Assembly (NCBI RefSeq): GCF_900101125.1
Contig: NZ_FNFL01000003.1
Location: 310,001 to 374,000, forward strand
Direction: 5' to 3'
Length of the DNA: 64,000 nucleotides
DNA from: Sediminibacillus albus
Lineage (GTDB): Bacteria; Bacillota; Bacilli; Bacillales; Amphibacillaceae
The notes beneath the pieces were generated by a model that had not been told where the DNA came from, did not search any database, and worked only from the letters and a program-made list of their open reading frames with translations. Positions 19,798-28,951 of this stretch are shown piece by piece. Position numbers and translations under genes: made by a program. The number at the start of each line of letters is the position of its first letter. Position 1 is the first letter of the stretch.

Positions 19798-20985
19798 TTA
19801 TTTTACGCAAAACACCTTCTGCATCACTGAATAAAACGCGTCTACTTCCTCCTTATTAGTCGTTAACGGAGGCAGGATGCGAATCACTTGAGGGCCGGCA
19901 ACTAAAATTAACAGACGATGCTCCCGCGCTTTTGTAACATAGTCGATTGCATTGCCCTTTACTGCTATTCCCTGCAGCATACCTTTTCCGCGGACTTCTT
20001 CTATTACATCAGATTGACCTTTCAGCTGTTGCAGCTTTTCCACTAAGTAGCTGCTTAGGTTGATGGATTTTTCTAAAATACCGCTTTCGACAATATGAGA
20101 GACCGTTGCCAAACCGGCTGCGGCAGAAAGCGGATTACCCCCAAACGTACTTCCATGTGTACCAGGAGTAAATGCCTCTGCTGCTTTTTCATTGGCAATA
20201 ACTGCACCGATGGGAATCCCGCTTCCCAGCCCTTTTGCTATGCTGATTACATCAGGTTCTATCTCGTATTGTTGATAGGCAAACAACGTTCCTGTTCTGC
20301 CGATGCCTGTTTGGATCTCATCAATCATCAGTAAAATGTCATTTTCCTTACAGATGGCAGCAAGTTTCTTGACCCAATCGAAATCAGCCGGTACCACACC
20401 GCCTTCTCCCTGGACGAGCTCTAATAAAACTGCGCACGTTTCACTGGACACAAGTCCATCTAAAGCCTTGTCATCGTTATAAGGTAAATAACGGAATCCT
20501 GGTGCCAGCGGCGCGAATCCTTGCTGGATTTTTTCCTGTCCGGTAGCGGCTAACGTTGCCAGCGTTCTGCCATGGAAGGAATTAGAGAATGTAACAACTT
20601 CGTGCGCATTCGTCTTTTTAACTGCTTGCGCGTATCTTCTAGCCAGTTTAATAGAGGCTTCATTTGCTTCTGCACCACTATTACAGAAGAAAACTTTATC
20701 ACCGAAACTATTTTTGACCAGTATCTCTGCGAGTTTTTCTTGAGAAGGGATGTGATAGAGATTAGAGCAATGCCATAAATCCTGGAGCTGCTTTTCCACC
20801 TGATTTTTGACAACATCCGGCGTATGGCCAAGATTACAGGTAGCAATACCAGAAGTATAATCGAGATATTTGGCTCCTTGCTCATCCCATACATAGCTTC
20901 CCTTCCCCTTAACAAGAGTGAGCGGAAAACGATTATATGTAGGCATCAGCATATCTTCCCTGGAAGTTATCGTTTGTTTAGACAT
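19798..20985 (-). CDS. argD: Acetylornithine aminotransferase ArgD
   Basis: A class III PLP aminotransferase of arginine synthesis, converting N-acetylglutamate semialdehyde to N-acetylornithine. The 395-residue protein shows YTSGIATCNLGHTP near the N-terminus, the cofactor region LLMIDEIQTGIGRTG and the Schiff-base lysine in SIAKGLGSGIPIG. Its ATG overlaps the end of argB by 8 bases, with GGAGG inside argB, so translation is coupled. It is the last gene of argCJBD; carAB and argF, which follow in Bacillus subtilis, are not present here. Confidence 0.95.
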   Translation of the reverse strand: MSKQTITSREDMLMPTYNRFPLTLVKGKGSYVWDEQGAKYLDYTSGIATCNLGHTPDVVKNQVEKQLQDLWHCSNLYHIPSQEKLAEILVKNSFGDKVFFCNSGAEANEASIKLARRYAQAVKKTNAHEVVTFSNSFHGRTLATLAATGQEKIQQGFAPLAPGFRYLPYNDDKALDGLVSSETCAVLLELVQGEGGVVPADFDWVKKLAAICKENDILLMIDEIQTGIGRTGTLFAYQQYEIEPDVISIAKGLGSGIPIGAVIANEKAAEAFTPGTHGSTFGGNPLSAAAGLATVSHIVESGILEKSINLSSYLVEKLQQLKGQSDVIEEVRGKGMLQGIAVKGNAIDYVTKAREHRLLILVAGPQVIRILPPLTTNKEEVDAFYSVMQKVFCVK

Positions 20986-21778
20986 ATCCTGCCTCCGTAT
21001 TTAGCATGATTTTCGTTCCTATTTCTTCACCTTTTGCAAAGGCCATTAAGCTGTCTGGATCCAACCCATTTAAAATAGCCGCTTCAGGCACTTGGTTTTC
21101 CAGCGCCCGTAATGCTGAACGAACTTTTGGGATCATTCCGCCTTTGATTACTCCGGCAATAATTAATTGTTCGATTTCATTGCTTGCTGCCTGGTGGAGT
21201 ACCGCCTGTTCCCCATCCTTGTCTATCAGGATGCCGGGTATATCACTGATAAAACACAGCTTCGCTTTCAATGCTTCGGCGATCGAAGCCGCTGCAACGT
21301 CCGCATTGATATTATATTTTTGGCCGGTGCTATCCATTGCTATCGGAGAGACCACCGGAATAAACTCTTTGGCAGCAAGATTGTCTATCACTGTGTCATC
21401 AACAAATGCAACATTTCCAACATAGCCTAAGGAGCCATCTCCAGCTGGGACAGCCGTCAATAGCGATCCATCGATTCCGGATAAGCCAAAACCGCTGCCG
21501 CCGGCCTTATATAAATTTGCCACGATTTGCTTATTCATCGTGCCGCTGAGGGCCATTTCCACTACATCCAGGACCTCCTCTGTGGTAACTCTAAGTCCAT
21601 CTATAAAACTCGATTTCACACCTGTTTTTTCTAATAATCTTGAAATTAGAGGGCCGCCGCCATGGACAATAACCGGCTGAAAATAACCATGTCTCTGTAT
21701 CTTTGTAATGTTTTGATAGAAGGAAAAAGGCAATTTTTCGAATACACTCCCGCCACACTTAATAACAAGGTAATTCAT
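20978..21778 (-). CDS. argB: Acetylglutamate kinase ArgB
   Basis: Phosphorylates N-acetyl-L-glutamate. A 266-residue amino-acid-kinase fold with VIKCGGSVFEKL at the N-terminus, the substrate loop VIVHGGGPLISRLL and the ATP-site region AGVIKGGMIPKVRSAL. The length fits the short ArgB type. AAAGGGGGA precedes the ATG, 12 bases after argJ ends. Confidence 0.95.
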   Translation of the reverse strand: MNYLVIKCGGSVFEKLPFSFYQNITKIQRHGYFQPVIVHGGGPLISRLLEKTGVKSSFIDGLRVTTEEVLDVVEMALSGTMNKQIVANLYKAGGSGFGLSGIDGSLLTAVPAGDGSLGYVGNVAFVDDTVIDNLAAKEFIPVVSPIAMDSTGQKYNINADVAAASIAEALKAKLCFISDIPGILIDKDGEQAVLHQAASNEIEQLIIAGVIKGGMIPKVRSALRALENQVPEAAILNGLDPDSLMAFAKGEEIGTKIMLNTEAGYV

Positions 21779-21790
21779 TGTAATCCCCCT

Positions 21791-23029
21791 TTATGTGCGG
21801 TAAGAAGCATTGATACGCACATAATCGTACGATAGGTCACAACCCCAGGCAATTGCTTCCCCGCTGCCTGCTCCCATATCCGCAAAAATAATGACCGTAT
21901 CCTGCATTAAATGGGACTTTGCTTCTGCTTCATCAAAAGCAACAGGCATTCCTTCATTTACTACTTTTACACTTCCTATTGAAATACTCACTTTGTCCGG
22001 ATTTACCGGCTGGCCGCTATAGCCAATTGCTGTAATTAACCTGCCCCAGTTCGCATCTGCTCCATGGATAGCTGTTTTGACAAGGTTGGAGGAAATGACA
22101 GACTTGCTGATTGCCTGAGCAGCTTGATCTGTTTCCGCTCCTGTAACATGGACCTCTACTAATTTGGTCGCTCCTTCACCATCCCGGGCAATTTCCTTAG
22201 CGAGATTCTCACAGACGATTGCCAGTCCCTTTTCAAATAAGTGCCATTCAGGATGGTCTTCGTCGAGCGGAGAATTGCCCGCAGTTCCATTGGCCATTGC
22301 CAATACCATATCATTTGTACTCGTATCGCCATCAACCGTTATCATATTGAATGATTTGTTAGTGATATTTTTTAAGGCAGCTGATAAAGCACTAGCATCC
22401 ACATCAGCATCTGTTGTGATGAAACTGAGCATGGTCGCCATATTAGGGTGAATCATTCCAGATCCTTTAGCTGCACCGCCGATTGCTATTGTTTTGCCTT
22501 CTATTTCGATTTGGACTGCTGTCCCCTTTTCCCTGGTATCGGTCGTAAGAATAGCACGTTCGAATCTGGAAACATGGTTGTTTTCCTGTTGATGGATTTG
22601 GTCGATTCCCTGCTTTATTTTCTCCATCGGCAGCAGTTCACCGATTAGCCCGGTAGAAGCAACTGCTGTATGGCTTTCCAACACTCCAAACGCTTCTGCT
22701 CCCCATTTTCTCATTTCATAAGCATCGTTAAGACCCTGCTCCCCGGTACAAGCATTGGCCACCCCGGAGTTTACAAGCAGTGCTTGGATTTTGCAGCCAG
22801 TAGAAATACTTTCCTGTGTCACCTTTAATGGTGCCGCCTGAAAAGCATTGGTTGTATAAACCCCTGCTGTAGCGGCAGGTACTTGTGAGTATATCCAGCC
22901 AAAGTCCAATTTACTTTTTCTGATTCCGCAATGGACACCCCCGGCAGTAAACCCCTTAGGAGTGACCACATTCCCTTCTGGCAAAATTGTAACTTCTTCC
23001 TTAACTAATTGCTTTGCATACTCTGCCAT
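21791..23029 (-). CDS. argJ: Bifunctional ornithine acetyltransferase / N-acetylglutamate synthase ArgJ
   Basis: Recycles the acetyl group from acetylornithine to glutamate; bifunctional members also use acetyl-CoA. The 412-residue precursor carries the self-cleavage site in HPNMATMLSFITTDADV, where the Thr of ATML becomes the N-terminal nucleophile of the beta chain. GLTAGGVHCGIRK-like and GDTSTNDMVL segments are also present. AAGGAGGG lies before the ATG. Confidence 0.95.
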   Translation of the reverse strand: MAEYAKQLVKEEVTILPEGNVVTPKGFTAGGVHCGIRKSKLDFGWIYSQVPAATAGVYTTNAFQAAPLKVTQESISTGCKIQALLVNSGVANACTGEQGLNDAYEMRKWGAEAFGVLESHTAVASTGLIGELLPMEKIKQGIDQIHQQENNHVSRFERAILTTDTREKGTAVQIEIEGKTIAIGGAAKGSGMIHPNMATMLSFITTDADVDASALSAALKNITNKSFNMITVDGDTSTNDMVLAMANGTAGNSPLDEDHPEWHLFEKGLAIVCENLAKEIARDGEGATKLVEVHVTGAETDQAAQAISKSVISSNLVKTAIHGADANWGRLITAIGYSGQPVNPDKVSISIGSVKVVNEGMPVAFDEAEAKSHLMQDTVIIFADMGAGSGEAIAWGCDLSYDYVRINASYRT

Positions 23030-23042
23030 CTTTTCGCCCTCC

Positions 23043-24080
23043 TTAAGGATAAATAGGTAAGTAATTCAAACCCGTAGATGGTTCCCAGCCATTCAATAGA
23101 TTCATATTTTGCACAGCCTGGCCGGATGCGCCTTTCACTAAATTATCGATTACGGATACAATCGTCAGTTTCCCTGTTCGTTGATCTGAATAAAAACCCA
23201 AATCACAAAAATTACTGCCATATACCTCTCGCGTTGCCGGCAGTTCTCCTTCCCTGCGGACACGGACAAAAGGGTGGCCATCATAAAAAGCTGTATAAGC
23301 TTCGATAACTTCTTTCGTAGAGATTTCTTCGATGGCATTTACATAAATTGTACTCATGATTCCTCGTGTCATAGGGACTAAGTGAGTGGAAAACGCTACT
23401 TTCAGCTCTTTCCCAGCCTCGATTTGTAATGCCTGTTCTATTTCAGGGATATGTTTGTGCTGTCCGAGCTTATACGCTTTTAAGTTTTCATTCATTTCCG
23501 GGTAATGAGTGTTTAAGGAGGTGCTTCGGCCCGCTCCAGAAACCCCTGACTTAGCATCAATGATGATCGATTGGGGATCAACCATGCCGTGATTTAAAGC
23601 CGGAATTAATCCCAATAGGCTGGCTGTCGGATAACAGCCGGGATTGGCAATCAATTCTGCATTTTTTACTTCTTCTGTGTATATTTCACTTAACCCATAA
23701 ACGGCCAAATCCAAGTATTGCTGTTCTGCTGCTGACCCTTGATACCAATCTTGATAGACTTGAGAAGATTTCAATCGGAAATCCCCGGACAAATCTATAC
23801 ATTTTATACGCTTAGCAAGAAAACCCGGAGCCAGTTTTTTGCTTATCCCTGGCGGAGTAGCGAAAAATACAAGCTCCACTCTTTCCGCCAGCTGGTCGAT
23901 ATTTAATGTTTCCAGCGGTTCGATAACAAGGTCTGTTACATGCGGATACACGGAATCCAAACGCTCTCCGCTCTGCGAATGAGAGATGATTGCCTCTATT
24001 TCTGTATACGGATGATTATACAAAAACCTTATCAGTTCAATGGCACCATAGCCAGTACCGCCAATTATCGCTACTTTCAC
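23043..24080 (-). CDS. argC: N-acetyl-gamma-glutamyl-phosphate reductase ArgC
   Basis: NADPH-dependent reductase, the first gene of the argCJBD operon. The 345-residue protein has the Rossmann start VAIIGGTGYGAIELIR, the catalytic cysteine in ANPGCYPTASLLG and the conserved HKHIPEIEQ segment. The start is GTG with GGGAG upstream at a rather long spacing of about 12 bases. Expression is probably repressed by arginine through the ARG box upstream. Confidence 0.95.
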   Translation of the reverse strand: MKVAIIGGTGYGAIELIRFLYNHPYTEIEAIISHSQSGERLDSVYPHVTDLVIEPLETLNIDQLAERVELVFFATPPGISKKLAPGFLAKRIKCIDLSGDFRLKSSQVYQDWYQGSAAEQQYLDLAVYGLSEIYTEEVKNAELIANPGCYPTASLLGLIPALNHGMVDPQSIIIDAKSGVSGAGRSTSLNTHYPEMNENLKAYKLGQHKHIPEIEQALQIEAGKELKVAFSTHLVPMTRGIMSTIYVNAIEEISTKEVIEAYTAFYDGHPFVRVRREGELPATREVYGSNFCDLGFYSDQRTGKLTIVSVIDNLVKGASGQAVQNMNLLNGWEPSTGLNYLPIYP

Positions 24081-24121
24081 AATAAAAATTCACTCCCAGC
24101 AATACAATTAGTTGGTAAATA

Positions 24122-24150
24122 ATTATACTTTATAATGCATTTTTATACAA
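24122..24150 (-). promoter_or_regulatory. argC promoter overlapped by an ARG box
   Basis: On the minus strand TTGTAT (-35, 24145-24150) is followed by 17 bases and a TATAAT -10 box (24122-24127). The sequence TGTATAAAAATGCATTA, spanning the -35 and most of the spacer, resembles the AhrC/ArgR half-site consensus, placing the repressor on the promoter. Confidence 0.7.
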
Positions 24151-24333
24151 CAGTGGATTTTATCTTATTTTATGTTTTTTAAATGTTGCAGCAGCAAAGA
24201 ATATTAAATTGTATGGTAAAAAAAGAAATTCGTTCACTACACCCGTTTTACACCGCTGCATTTGACCAATGGGGTATTCGGATAAGCAAAAGCATTCCAC
24301 GAAAGCAAAACAAATTGAATGTTTAAAATGAAC

Positions 24334-24361
24334 AGAGCATTTTCATAAGGAATGCTCTTTT
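24334..24361. other. Orphan terminator-like hairpin
   Basis: AGAGCATT pairs with AATGCTCT around a 9-base loop, followed on the plus strand by TTTTATCTT. No gene on either strand ends near it. The rest of 24151-24480 shows nothing recognisable. Confidence 0.4.
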
Positions 24362-24488
24362 ATCTTGTCCAGGAAGAAAGTATGGCTATATAACAATAAT
24401 ATTATAATAAAAAATAATAATAATTTATTGCAATACGATAAATGTCCTGTTAAAATCAAATTGAAATTCAATAGGAGAGGTGCTTTTT

Positions 24489-24980
24489 ATGAAACGAGGA
24501 ACAACACTTTTTTTAAAGTTAGCTGTTTTTTTGATTGGTACTCCAGTTCTTGCTTTGTGTATCTTTTTGTTGCCTCAGATAGCGATGGAAGCAATTGAAC
24601 AAGCGCAAAAAGGTGCAGAGTTGGCTTATGTAGTGTTTGGCATTTTAATAGTTATGTATGGATCTGCGATACCGTTTTACTTAGCATTGTATCAAGCGTT
24701 AAGACTTTTAAGTTATATTGACAAGAACCAAGCTTTCTCGGAATTATCTGTAAGAGCACTAAAAAAAATCAAAAATTATGCCCTCATAATCAGTGGCTTG
24801 TATGTGGTAGCCCTGCCATTTGTCTATATCATAGCGGAGTGGGATGATGCTCCGGGTCTCATATTAATCGGAATGGTCTTCATTGGTGCTTCATTGGTTA
24901 TCGCGGTTTTTGCTGCCGTTCTCCAGAGACTTTTACAGGAAGCTATTAAAATAAAATCCGAAAATGATTTAACGGTCTGA
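24489..24980 (+). CDS. DUF2975 membrane protein
   Basis: A 163-residue protein with four hydrophobic segments (about 8-30, 47-70, 95-115, 122-145), matching DUF2975. This family is very often encoded directly before a YozG-like XRE regulator, as here. Its function is not established. AGGAGAGG lies 9 bases before the ATG. The downstream gene starts 9 bases after its stop, so the two are cotranscribed. Confidence 0.8.
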   Translation: MKRGTTLFLKLAVFLIGTPVLALCIFLLPQIAMEAIEQAQKGAELAYVVFGILIVMYGSAIPFYLALYQALRLLSYIDKNQAFSELSVRALKKIKNYALIISGLYVVALPFVYIIAEWDDAPGLILIGMVFIGASLVIAVFAAVLQRLLQEAIKIKSENDLTV

Positions 24981-24989
24981 GGTGATAAA

Positions 24990-25211
24990 ATGGCGATTAT
25001 AATCAATATTGATGTGATGCTGGCAAAAAGGAAAATGAGCGTAACGGAACTCTCGGAGAGGGTTGGAATAACGATGGCTAATCTTTCTATCTTGAAAAAT
25101 GGAAAAGCAAAAGCGATTCGCTTGTCCACTTTAGAGGCAATTTGTAAGGCGTTGGATTGCCAACCGGGGGATATTTTAGAATACCGGAGCGATCAAGACA
25201 CACAAGATTAA
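24990..25211 (+). CDS. YozG-like XRE-family regulator
   Basis: A 73-residue stand-alone helix-turn-helix protein. It has NIDVMLAKRKMSVTELSERV, GITMANLSILKNGKAKAIR as the recognition helix region, and LEAICKALDCQPGDILEYR. These match the small YozG/HTH_26 group. It probably controls its partner membrane gene (DUF2975). TGAGGTGA overlaps the end of the upstream gene and serves as ribosome binding site. Confidence 0.85.
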   Translation: MAIIINIDVMLAKRKMSVTELSERVGITMANLSILKNGKAKAIRLSTLEAICKALDCQPGDILEYRSDQDTQD

Positions 25212-25229
25212 CAAAGCGGGAACAGTGAC

Positions 25230-25343
25230 ATGAAAAAGTATTTGGTGGTGGAACCTATGTATCTAACTCTAAATCTATTTAGCTACTATACTAATCAGGA
25301 GTTACATTTATTTAACAAACACGTTCGGAGAAACAAATCATGA
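25230..25343 (+). CDS. Possible 37-residue ORF coupled to the DUF817 gene (doubtful)
   Basis: The frame starting MKKYLVVEPMYLTLNLF ends in TGA overlapping the ATG of the next gene (ATGA at 25340-25343), a coupling arrangement. The ribosome binding site is poor (GCGGGAA at a long distance) and the sequence matches nothing I know. It may be chance or a leader frame. Confidence 0.25.
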   Translation: MKKYLVVEPMYLTLNLFSYYTNQELHLFNKHVRRNKS

Positions 25344-26110
25344 AAGCACTGAAACAACTTGTTCATTTTGGTTGGGAGCAGGCCCTGTCATGTTTGTTTC
25401 CTGTCGTTATTTTTGCCTCCCTGGCTTTTACACAAATTATTCCACTTCCCTTCCTGCCACGGTATGACTGGCTGCTTATCATCTGCCTCCTGATGCAATG
25501 GGCCATGGTGCGTTCTGGGTTAGAAACAAAGGATGAACTTAAAGTTATCACCTTGTTTCACCTTATCGGCCTTGCTCTTGAACTTTTCAAGGTACATATG
25601 GGCTCCTGGTCTTATCCAGAGGAAGGATATTTCAAGATTCTTGGAGTACCTTTGTATAGCGGATTTATGTATGCAAGTGTAGCGAGTTATCTTTGCCAGG
25701 CGTGGAGGAGGTTAAAGGTTGAACTGGTTAAATGGCCATCATTTTGGTTAGTAGTGCCTCTAGCAGCTGCAATTTATTTGAATTTCTTCACCCACCATTA
25801 TTGGATGGACGTTCGTTGGTGGTTATCCGGACTTGTCATTATCGTCTTTTGGCAATCATGGGTCGCGTACGAGGTTGATGGAATTCGTTACCGTATGCCA
25901 CTCGCCCTTTCTTTTGTGCTCATCGGATTTTTTATATGGATAGCCGAAAATATTGCCACGTACTTTAGAGCCTGGGAATACCCAAACCAAACCGAAGCAT
26001 GGAGTCTCGTTCATCTAGGGAAGGTGAGTTCATGGCTATTGTTAGTGATTGTAAGCTTTCTTATCGTAGCGACGTTAAAGCAGGTGAAGGGGAAAATCCC
26101 ACAAGGATAG
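25340..26110 (+). CDS. DUF817 integral membrane protein
   Basis: A 256-residue protein with about eight membrane segments. The sequence is rich in Trp and aromatic residues, with the conserved stretches GLALELFKVHMGSWSYPE, GVPLYSGFMYASV and FFIWIAENIATYFRAWEYPN. This is the DUF817 family, of unknown function. CGGAGAA lies before the ATG. After the stop, 26111-26340 holds no feature I can support. Confidence 0.8.
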   Translation: MKALKQLVHFGWEQALSCLFPVVIFASLAFTQIIPLPFLPRYDWLLIICLLMQWAMVRSGLETKDELKVITLFHLIGLALELFKVHMGSWSYPEEGYFKILGVPLYSGFMYASVASYLCQAWRRLKVELVKWPSFWLVVPLAAAIYLNFFTHHYWMDVRWWLSGLVIIVFWQSWVAYEVDGIRYRMPLALSFVLIGFFIWIAENIATYFRAWEYPNQTEAWSLVHLGKVSSWLLLVIVSFLIVATLKQVKGKIPQG

Positions 26111-26340
26111 ACACTAGTCATTTTCATAACTGTTTAGAACCTTCCGTTGCATGCCCAGCCCCTTTACAAATGGCTTTTCCTTTGTTTCGTAACTTCACCG
26201 TGTCATCATTCCGAAATAGTTTATTTAAGTAATTCTCTACGGCAAATTACTTTATGATCTAGAGGGGATATTTCCGGTAGATATGCTGCATGTTATCCAT
26301 ATCCAGCAAATTTTATCGTATTGTATAATAGGAAAAGAGA

Positions 26341-26860
26341 GAGGTTGGGTCATAAACATACATCCACTGGCCAAACTGAATGATAACAGCATATGAGGTT
26401 TTGAAAGGCCATTTTTAAGCATCCGATTGATGACGAAAAGGATATAGGTGGCAATGTAACAGTAGGTGTTTTCTTAATAGCATCGGATAACCATTAGTAC
26501 TACGCTACGGAAATACACTACGCTTTCCGCGGGCGGCTGGTGAGCCTCCTCGAGCTTGCGCTCTACGGGGTCTCACCGAGGCCTTTCCTCCCGCAGGAGT
26601 CTCCGTGGATTTCCTCCGCTGAAAGTCTGCGTACGGTTTTCAACCAATAAAACCCAAATGCTTAAGATTTACTTGAGATCGCTGTCGTCATGCAAGGGAT
26701 GAACAGCCTATCAGCGCAGGCATACAAGGAAGAAATAGAGCTGTCACTGTGACTACAGGGTATATGAAACATTAGCAAAGAAAAAACGAACGGGTTCGAA
26801 TGCTAAATTCGAATTATCGTTCGATTTTTGCTTTGGCCTATATCCTTTTGTCCCAACCTC
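26341..26860 (+). repeat. Interspersed noncoding repeat, copy 2
   Basis: Bounded by GAGGTTGGGTCA (26341) and TGTCCCAACCTC (26849-26860). It contains the 106-bp core at 26509-26614, starting GGAAATACACTACG and ending GTGGATTTCC, and a hairpin near the right end (AACGAACGGGTTCG with the distal TCGTTCGATTTTTG). The core orientation relative to the ends is the same as in copies 1 and 3. It ends 55 bases before the SDR gene start. Confidence 0.85.
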
Positions 26861-26914
26861 TACTTATTATGTGAAAAACAGTGCTTTGTCACTGATGAAT
26901 TTAGGAGTGAGTAT

Positions 26915-27661
26915 GTGCCGGATTTAAAAGACAAAGTCATTCTAATAACAGGAGCCAATCGGGGACAAGGGAAAGCTATTGCTCAACACCTTGCCGCATT
27001 AGGAGCTAGGGTAGGAATTGGTGCTCGTAGCTTTGAGGCGGCTGAAAAAGTTGCTAAGTCAATCGGAGAAAAGCACGCATTTCCGGTTCAGCTGGATGTT
27101 ACACAAGAATCAGATTGGAAAGCAGCAGTCGATAAGGTGATCCATAAGTTTAACAAGATTGATGTGCTAGTCAATAACGCTGGCGTGCTAAAGCGTAAGC
27201 CTTTTACAGAAACAACGCTTGATGACTATCAACAGTTGATGCATGTTAACCAGCTCGGAGTGTTCATGGGAATGCAGGCAGTTATCCCCCAAATGGAAAA
27301 GCAGCAAAAAGGGTCGATTGTAAACAATGTATCGATATCTGCTTTTGCTCCGATTAGTAAATCTTCTGCTTATGCCGCAACAAAAGCCTCGGTGGTCGCA
27401 ATGTCCAAAGCCGCAGCTATCGAATTAGGACCTAAGGGAATTCGTGTGAACATGGTCCATCCTGGCGGGATTGAAACAGATATGGTCAAGCAAGGTATGG
27501 ATGTTCCTGCTTATTACGACTCGGTGCCTCTGGGCCGGATTGGACAACCAATTGAAGTTGCCCGGGCTGTAGCATTTTTTGCCTCTGACGAAAGTTCTTA
27601 CTGCACAGGTACTGAAATGGTAGTGGATGGTGGAATGACGTTAGGTAATGCGGATCAGTAA
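26915..27661 (+). CDS. Short-chain dehydrogenase/reductase (SDR)
   Basis: A classical 248-residue SDR. It has the cofactor motif TGANRGQGKAIA (about residues 13-24), NNAG in VLVNNAGVL, the catalytic Ser/Tyr-x-x-x-Lys in SSAYAATKASV and a C-terminal YCTGTEMVVDGGMT. The closest general resemblance is to 3-oxoacyl-ACP reductase or glucose dehydrogenase-type oxidoreductases; the substrate is unknown. Translation from 26828 would read through the end of a repeat copy. I chose GTG at 26915, which has TTAGGAG 7 bases upstream and gives MPDLKDKVILITG. A strong terminator follows. Confidence 0.88.
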   Translation: MPDLKDKVILITGANRGQGKAIAQHLAALGARVGIGARSFEAAEKVAKSIGEKHAFPVQLDVTQESDWKAAVDKVIHKFNKIDVLVNNAGVLKRKPFTETTLDDYQQLMHVNQLGVFMGMQAVIPQMEKQQKGSIVNNVSISAFAPISKSSAYAATKASVVAMSKAAAIELGPKGIRVNMVHPGGIETDMVKQGMDVPAYYDSVPLGRIGQPIEVARAVAFFASDESSYCTGTEMVVDGGMTLGNADQ

Positions 27662-27666
27662 TAAAA

Positions 27667-27704
27667 GAAGAAGCATGATACAACTATCATGCTTCTTCTT
27701 TTTT
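27667..27704 (+). terminator. Terminator of the SDR gene
   Basis: GAAGAAGCATGATA pairs perfectly with TATCATGCTTCTTC around CAAC, then six T residues. The following 27705-27970 shows no further recognisable feature. Confidence 0.92.
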
Positions 27705-27983
27705 CACGCTTTATCATCGATTTCCAGGCATTATCTTTAACCCGATATAAAGAGATAATGGCGGAAACCGGAGAGAATGGGAGTATATGAATATAATATC
27801 CTTTAAGACTTTGTAAAATTTAAACTGTACGAACAAGAAAAATCAAATCATCAAATATGGTGTTTGAGTATGACTCTTAAGAAAAGATATAGTATTTATA
27901 GATGTGGATTGAGGAATAGTAATGCTACATAAAAAAGTGAAATAGGTAGGCATCAGGCAAAAACTAAAGGAGTGTTTTACAAC

Positions 27984-28904
27984 ATGTTTGATTTTAAATG
28001 GAAAAAACTTGGGGCGATTGCTGGTCTATCCTTAGCCCTTGTAACAGCCGGATGCGGACAAGAAGACGATAATAGCGGCGAAGATGGCCAGTCTGATACT
28101 AGCGCAAATGTTAGTCAAGAGGTAGAGCACACTATTACTGGTATTGAGCCTGGAGCCGGGATTACCCAAGCAACCGACAAAGCTTTAGAGAAATATGAAA
28201 ACCTTGCTGGCTGGGAACAAGAAAAATCATCTACTGCTGCAATGTTAACAGCCTTAGGTGATGCTATTGAAAATGAAGAGCCAATTGTCGTTGCCGGATG
28301 GTCTCCTCACTATATGTTCGCTAAATGGGACCTAAAGTACTTAGAAGATCCAAATGGAGTATACGGTGATGTAGAGAACATCGCAACAATAGCAAGACAA
28401 GGCTTAAAAGAAGATATGCCTGAGGCTTATACGATTCTTGACAACTTCCATTGGGAACCAGAGGACATGGAATCGGTTATGCTTGCTGCACAAGACATGG
28501 ATTTTGCAAAAGCTGCTCAACAGTGGGTAGATGAAAATCAAGATATGGTTGATGAATGGACAGAAGGGGTAGAACCTGTAGATGGTACGTCGATAGAATT
28601 AGCGCTAACTCCTTGGGATACCGAGCGTTCTTCCGCCAATGTGGCGAAAATTGTATTAGAGCAACAAGGATACGATGTAAGCCTTACACCAGTTGATCCG
28701 TCTGTTGTATTTGAAGCCATTGCAGCAGGCGATGCAGATGCATCCCTTGCTCCGTGGATGCCAGCAACGCATGGTGATTTCTATGCAAAGTATGAAGACA
28801 AATTCGAAGACCTGGGAGAAAACTCAACAGGTGCTAAAATCGGTCTTGTTGTACCGTCCTATATGGACATCGATTCTATTGAAGAACTTGAACCTGCAGA
28901 GTAA
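27984..28904 (+). CDS. opuAC: Glycine betaine-binding lipoprotein (OpuAC type)
   Basis: Extracellular substrate-binding protein for glycine betaine or related osmoprotectants. The signal is MFDFKWKKLGAIAGLSLALV with the lipobox TAGC. The mature part begins TGIEPGAGITQATDKALEKY and has VVAGWSPHYMFAKWDLKYL. The second lobe has LALTPWDTERSSANVAK, DASLAPWMPATHGDFY and KIGLVVPSYMDIDSIEEL. The lobe order equals that of Bacillus subtilis OpuAC. Trp residues of the aromatic cage region are kept, although the usual HWMF reads HYMF. AAAGGAG precedes the ATG at 27984. No ATPase or permease gene is adjacent, so it is either an orphan or a second receptor for a transporter elsewhere. Confidence 0.88.
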   Translation: MFDFKWKKLGAIAGLSLALVTAGCGQEDDNSGEDGQSDTSANVSQEVEHTITGIEPGAGITQATDKALEKYENLAGWEQEKSSTAAMLTALGDAIENEEPIVVAGWSPHYMFAKWDLKYLEDPNGVYGDVENIATIARQGLKEDMPEAYTILDNFHWEPEDMESVMLAAQDMDFAKAAQQWVDENQDMVDEWTEGVEPVDGTSIELALTPWDTERSSANVAKIVLEQQGYDVSLTPVDPSVVFEAIAAGDADASLAPWMPATHGDFYAKYEDKFEDLGENSTGAKIGLVVPSYMDIDSIEELEPAE

Positions 28905-28913
28905 AACAGTAAA

Positions 28914-28951
28914 CAAATACTCCTCTTCTAAAGGGGAGTATTTGTTTTTTT
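28914..28951 (+). terminator. Terminator of the opuAC-like gene
   Basis: CAAATACTCC pairs with GGAGTATTTG around a short loop, followed by seven T residues. The sequence from here to 29110 has no recognised feature. Confidence 0.88.

Noticed and set aside
26828-26914. N-terminal extension of the SDR protein
   Set aside because: It would translate the end of repeat copy 2; the GTG at 26915 has a proper ribosome binding site and the family N-terminus.
27984-28904. Circular permutation of the OpuAC-like protein
   Set aside because: The lobe order first looked swapped, but it is the same as I recall for Bacillus subtilis OpuAC, so nothing unusual is claimed.
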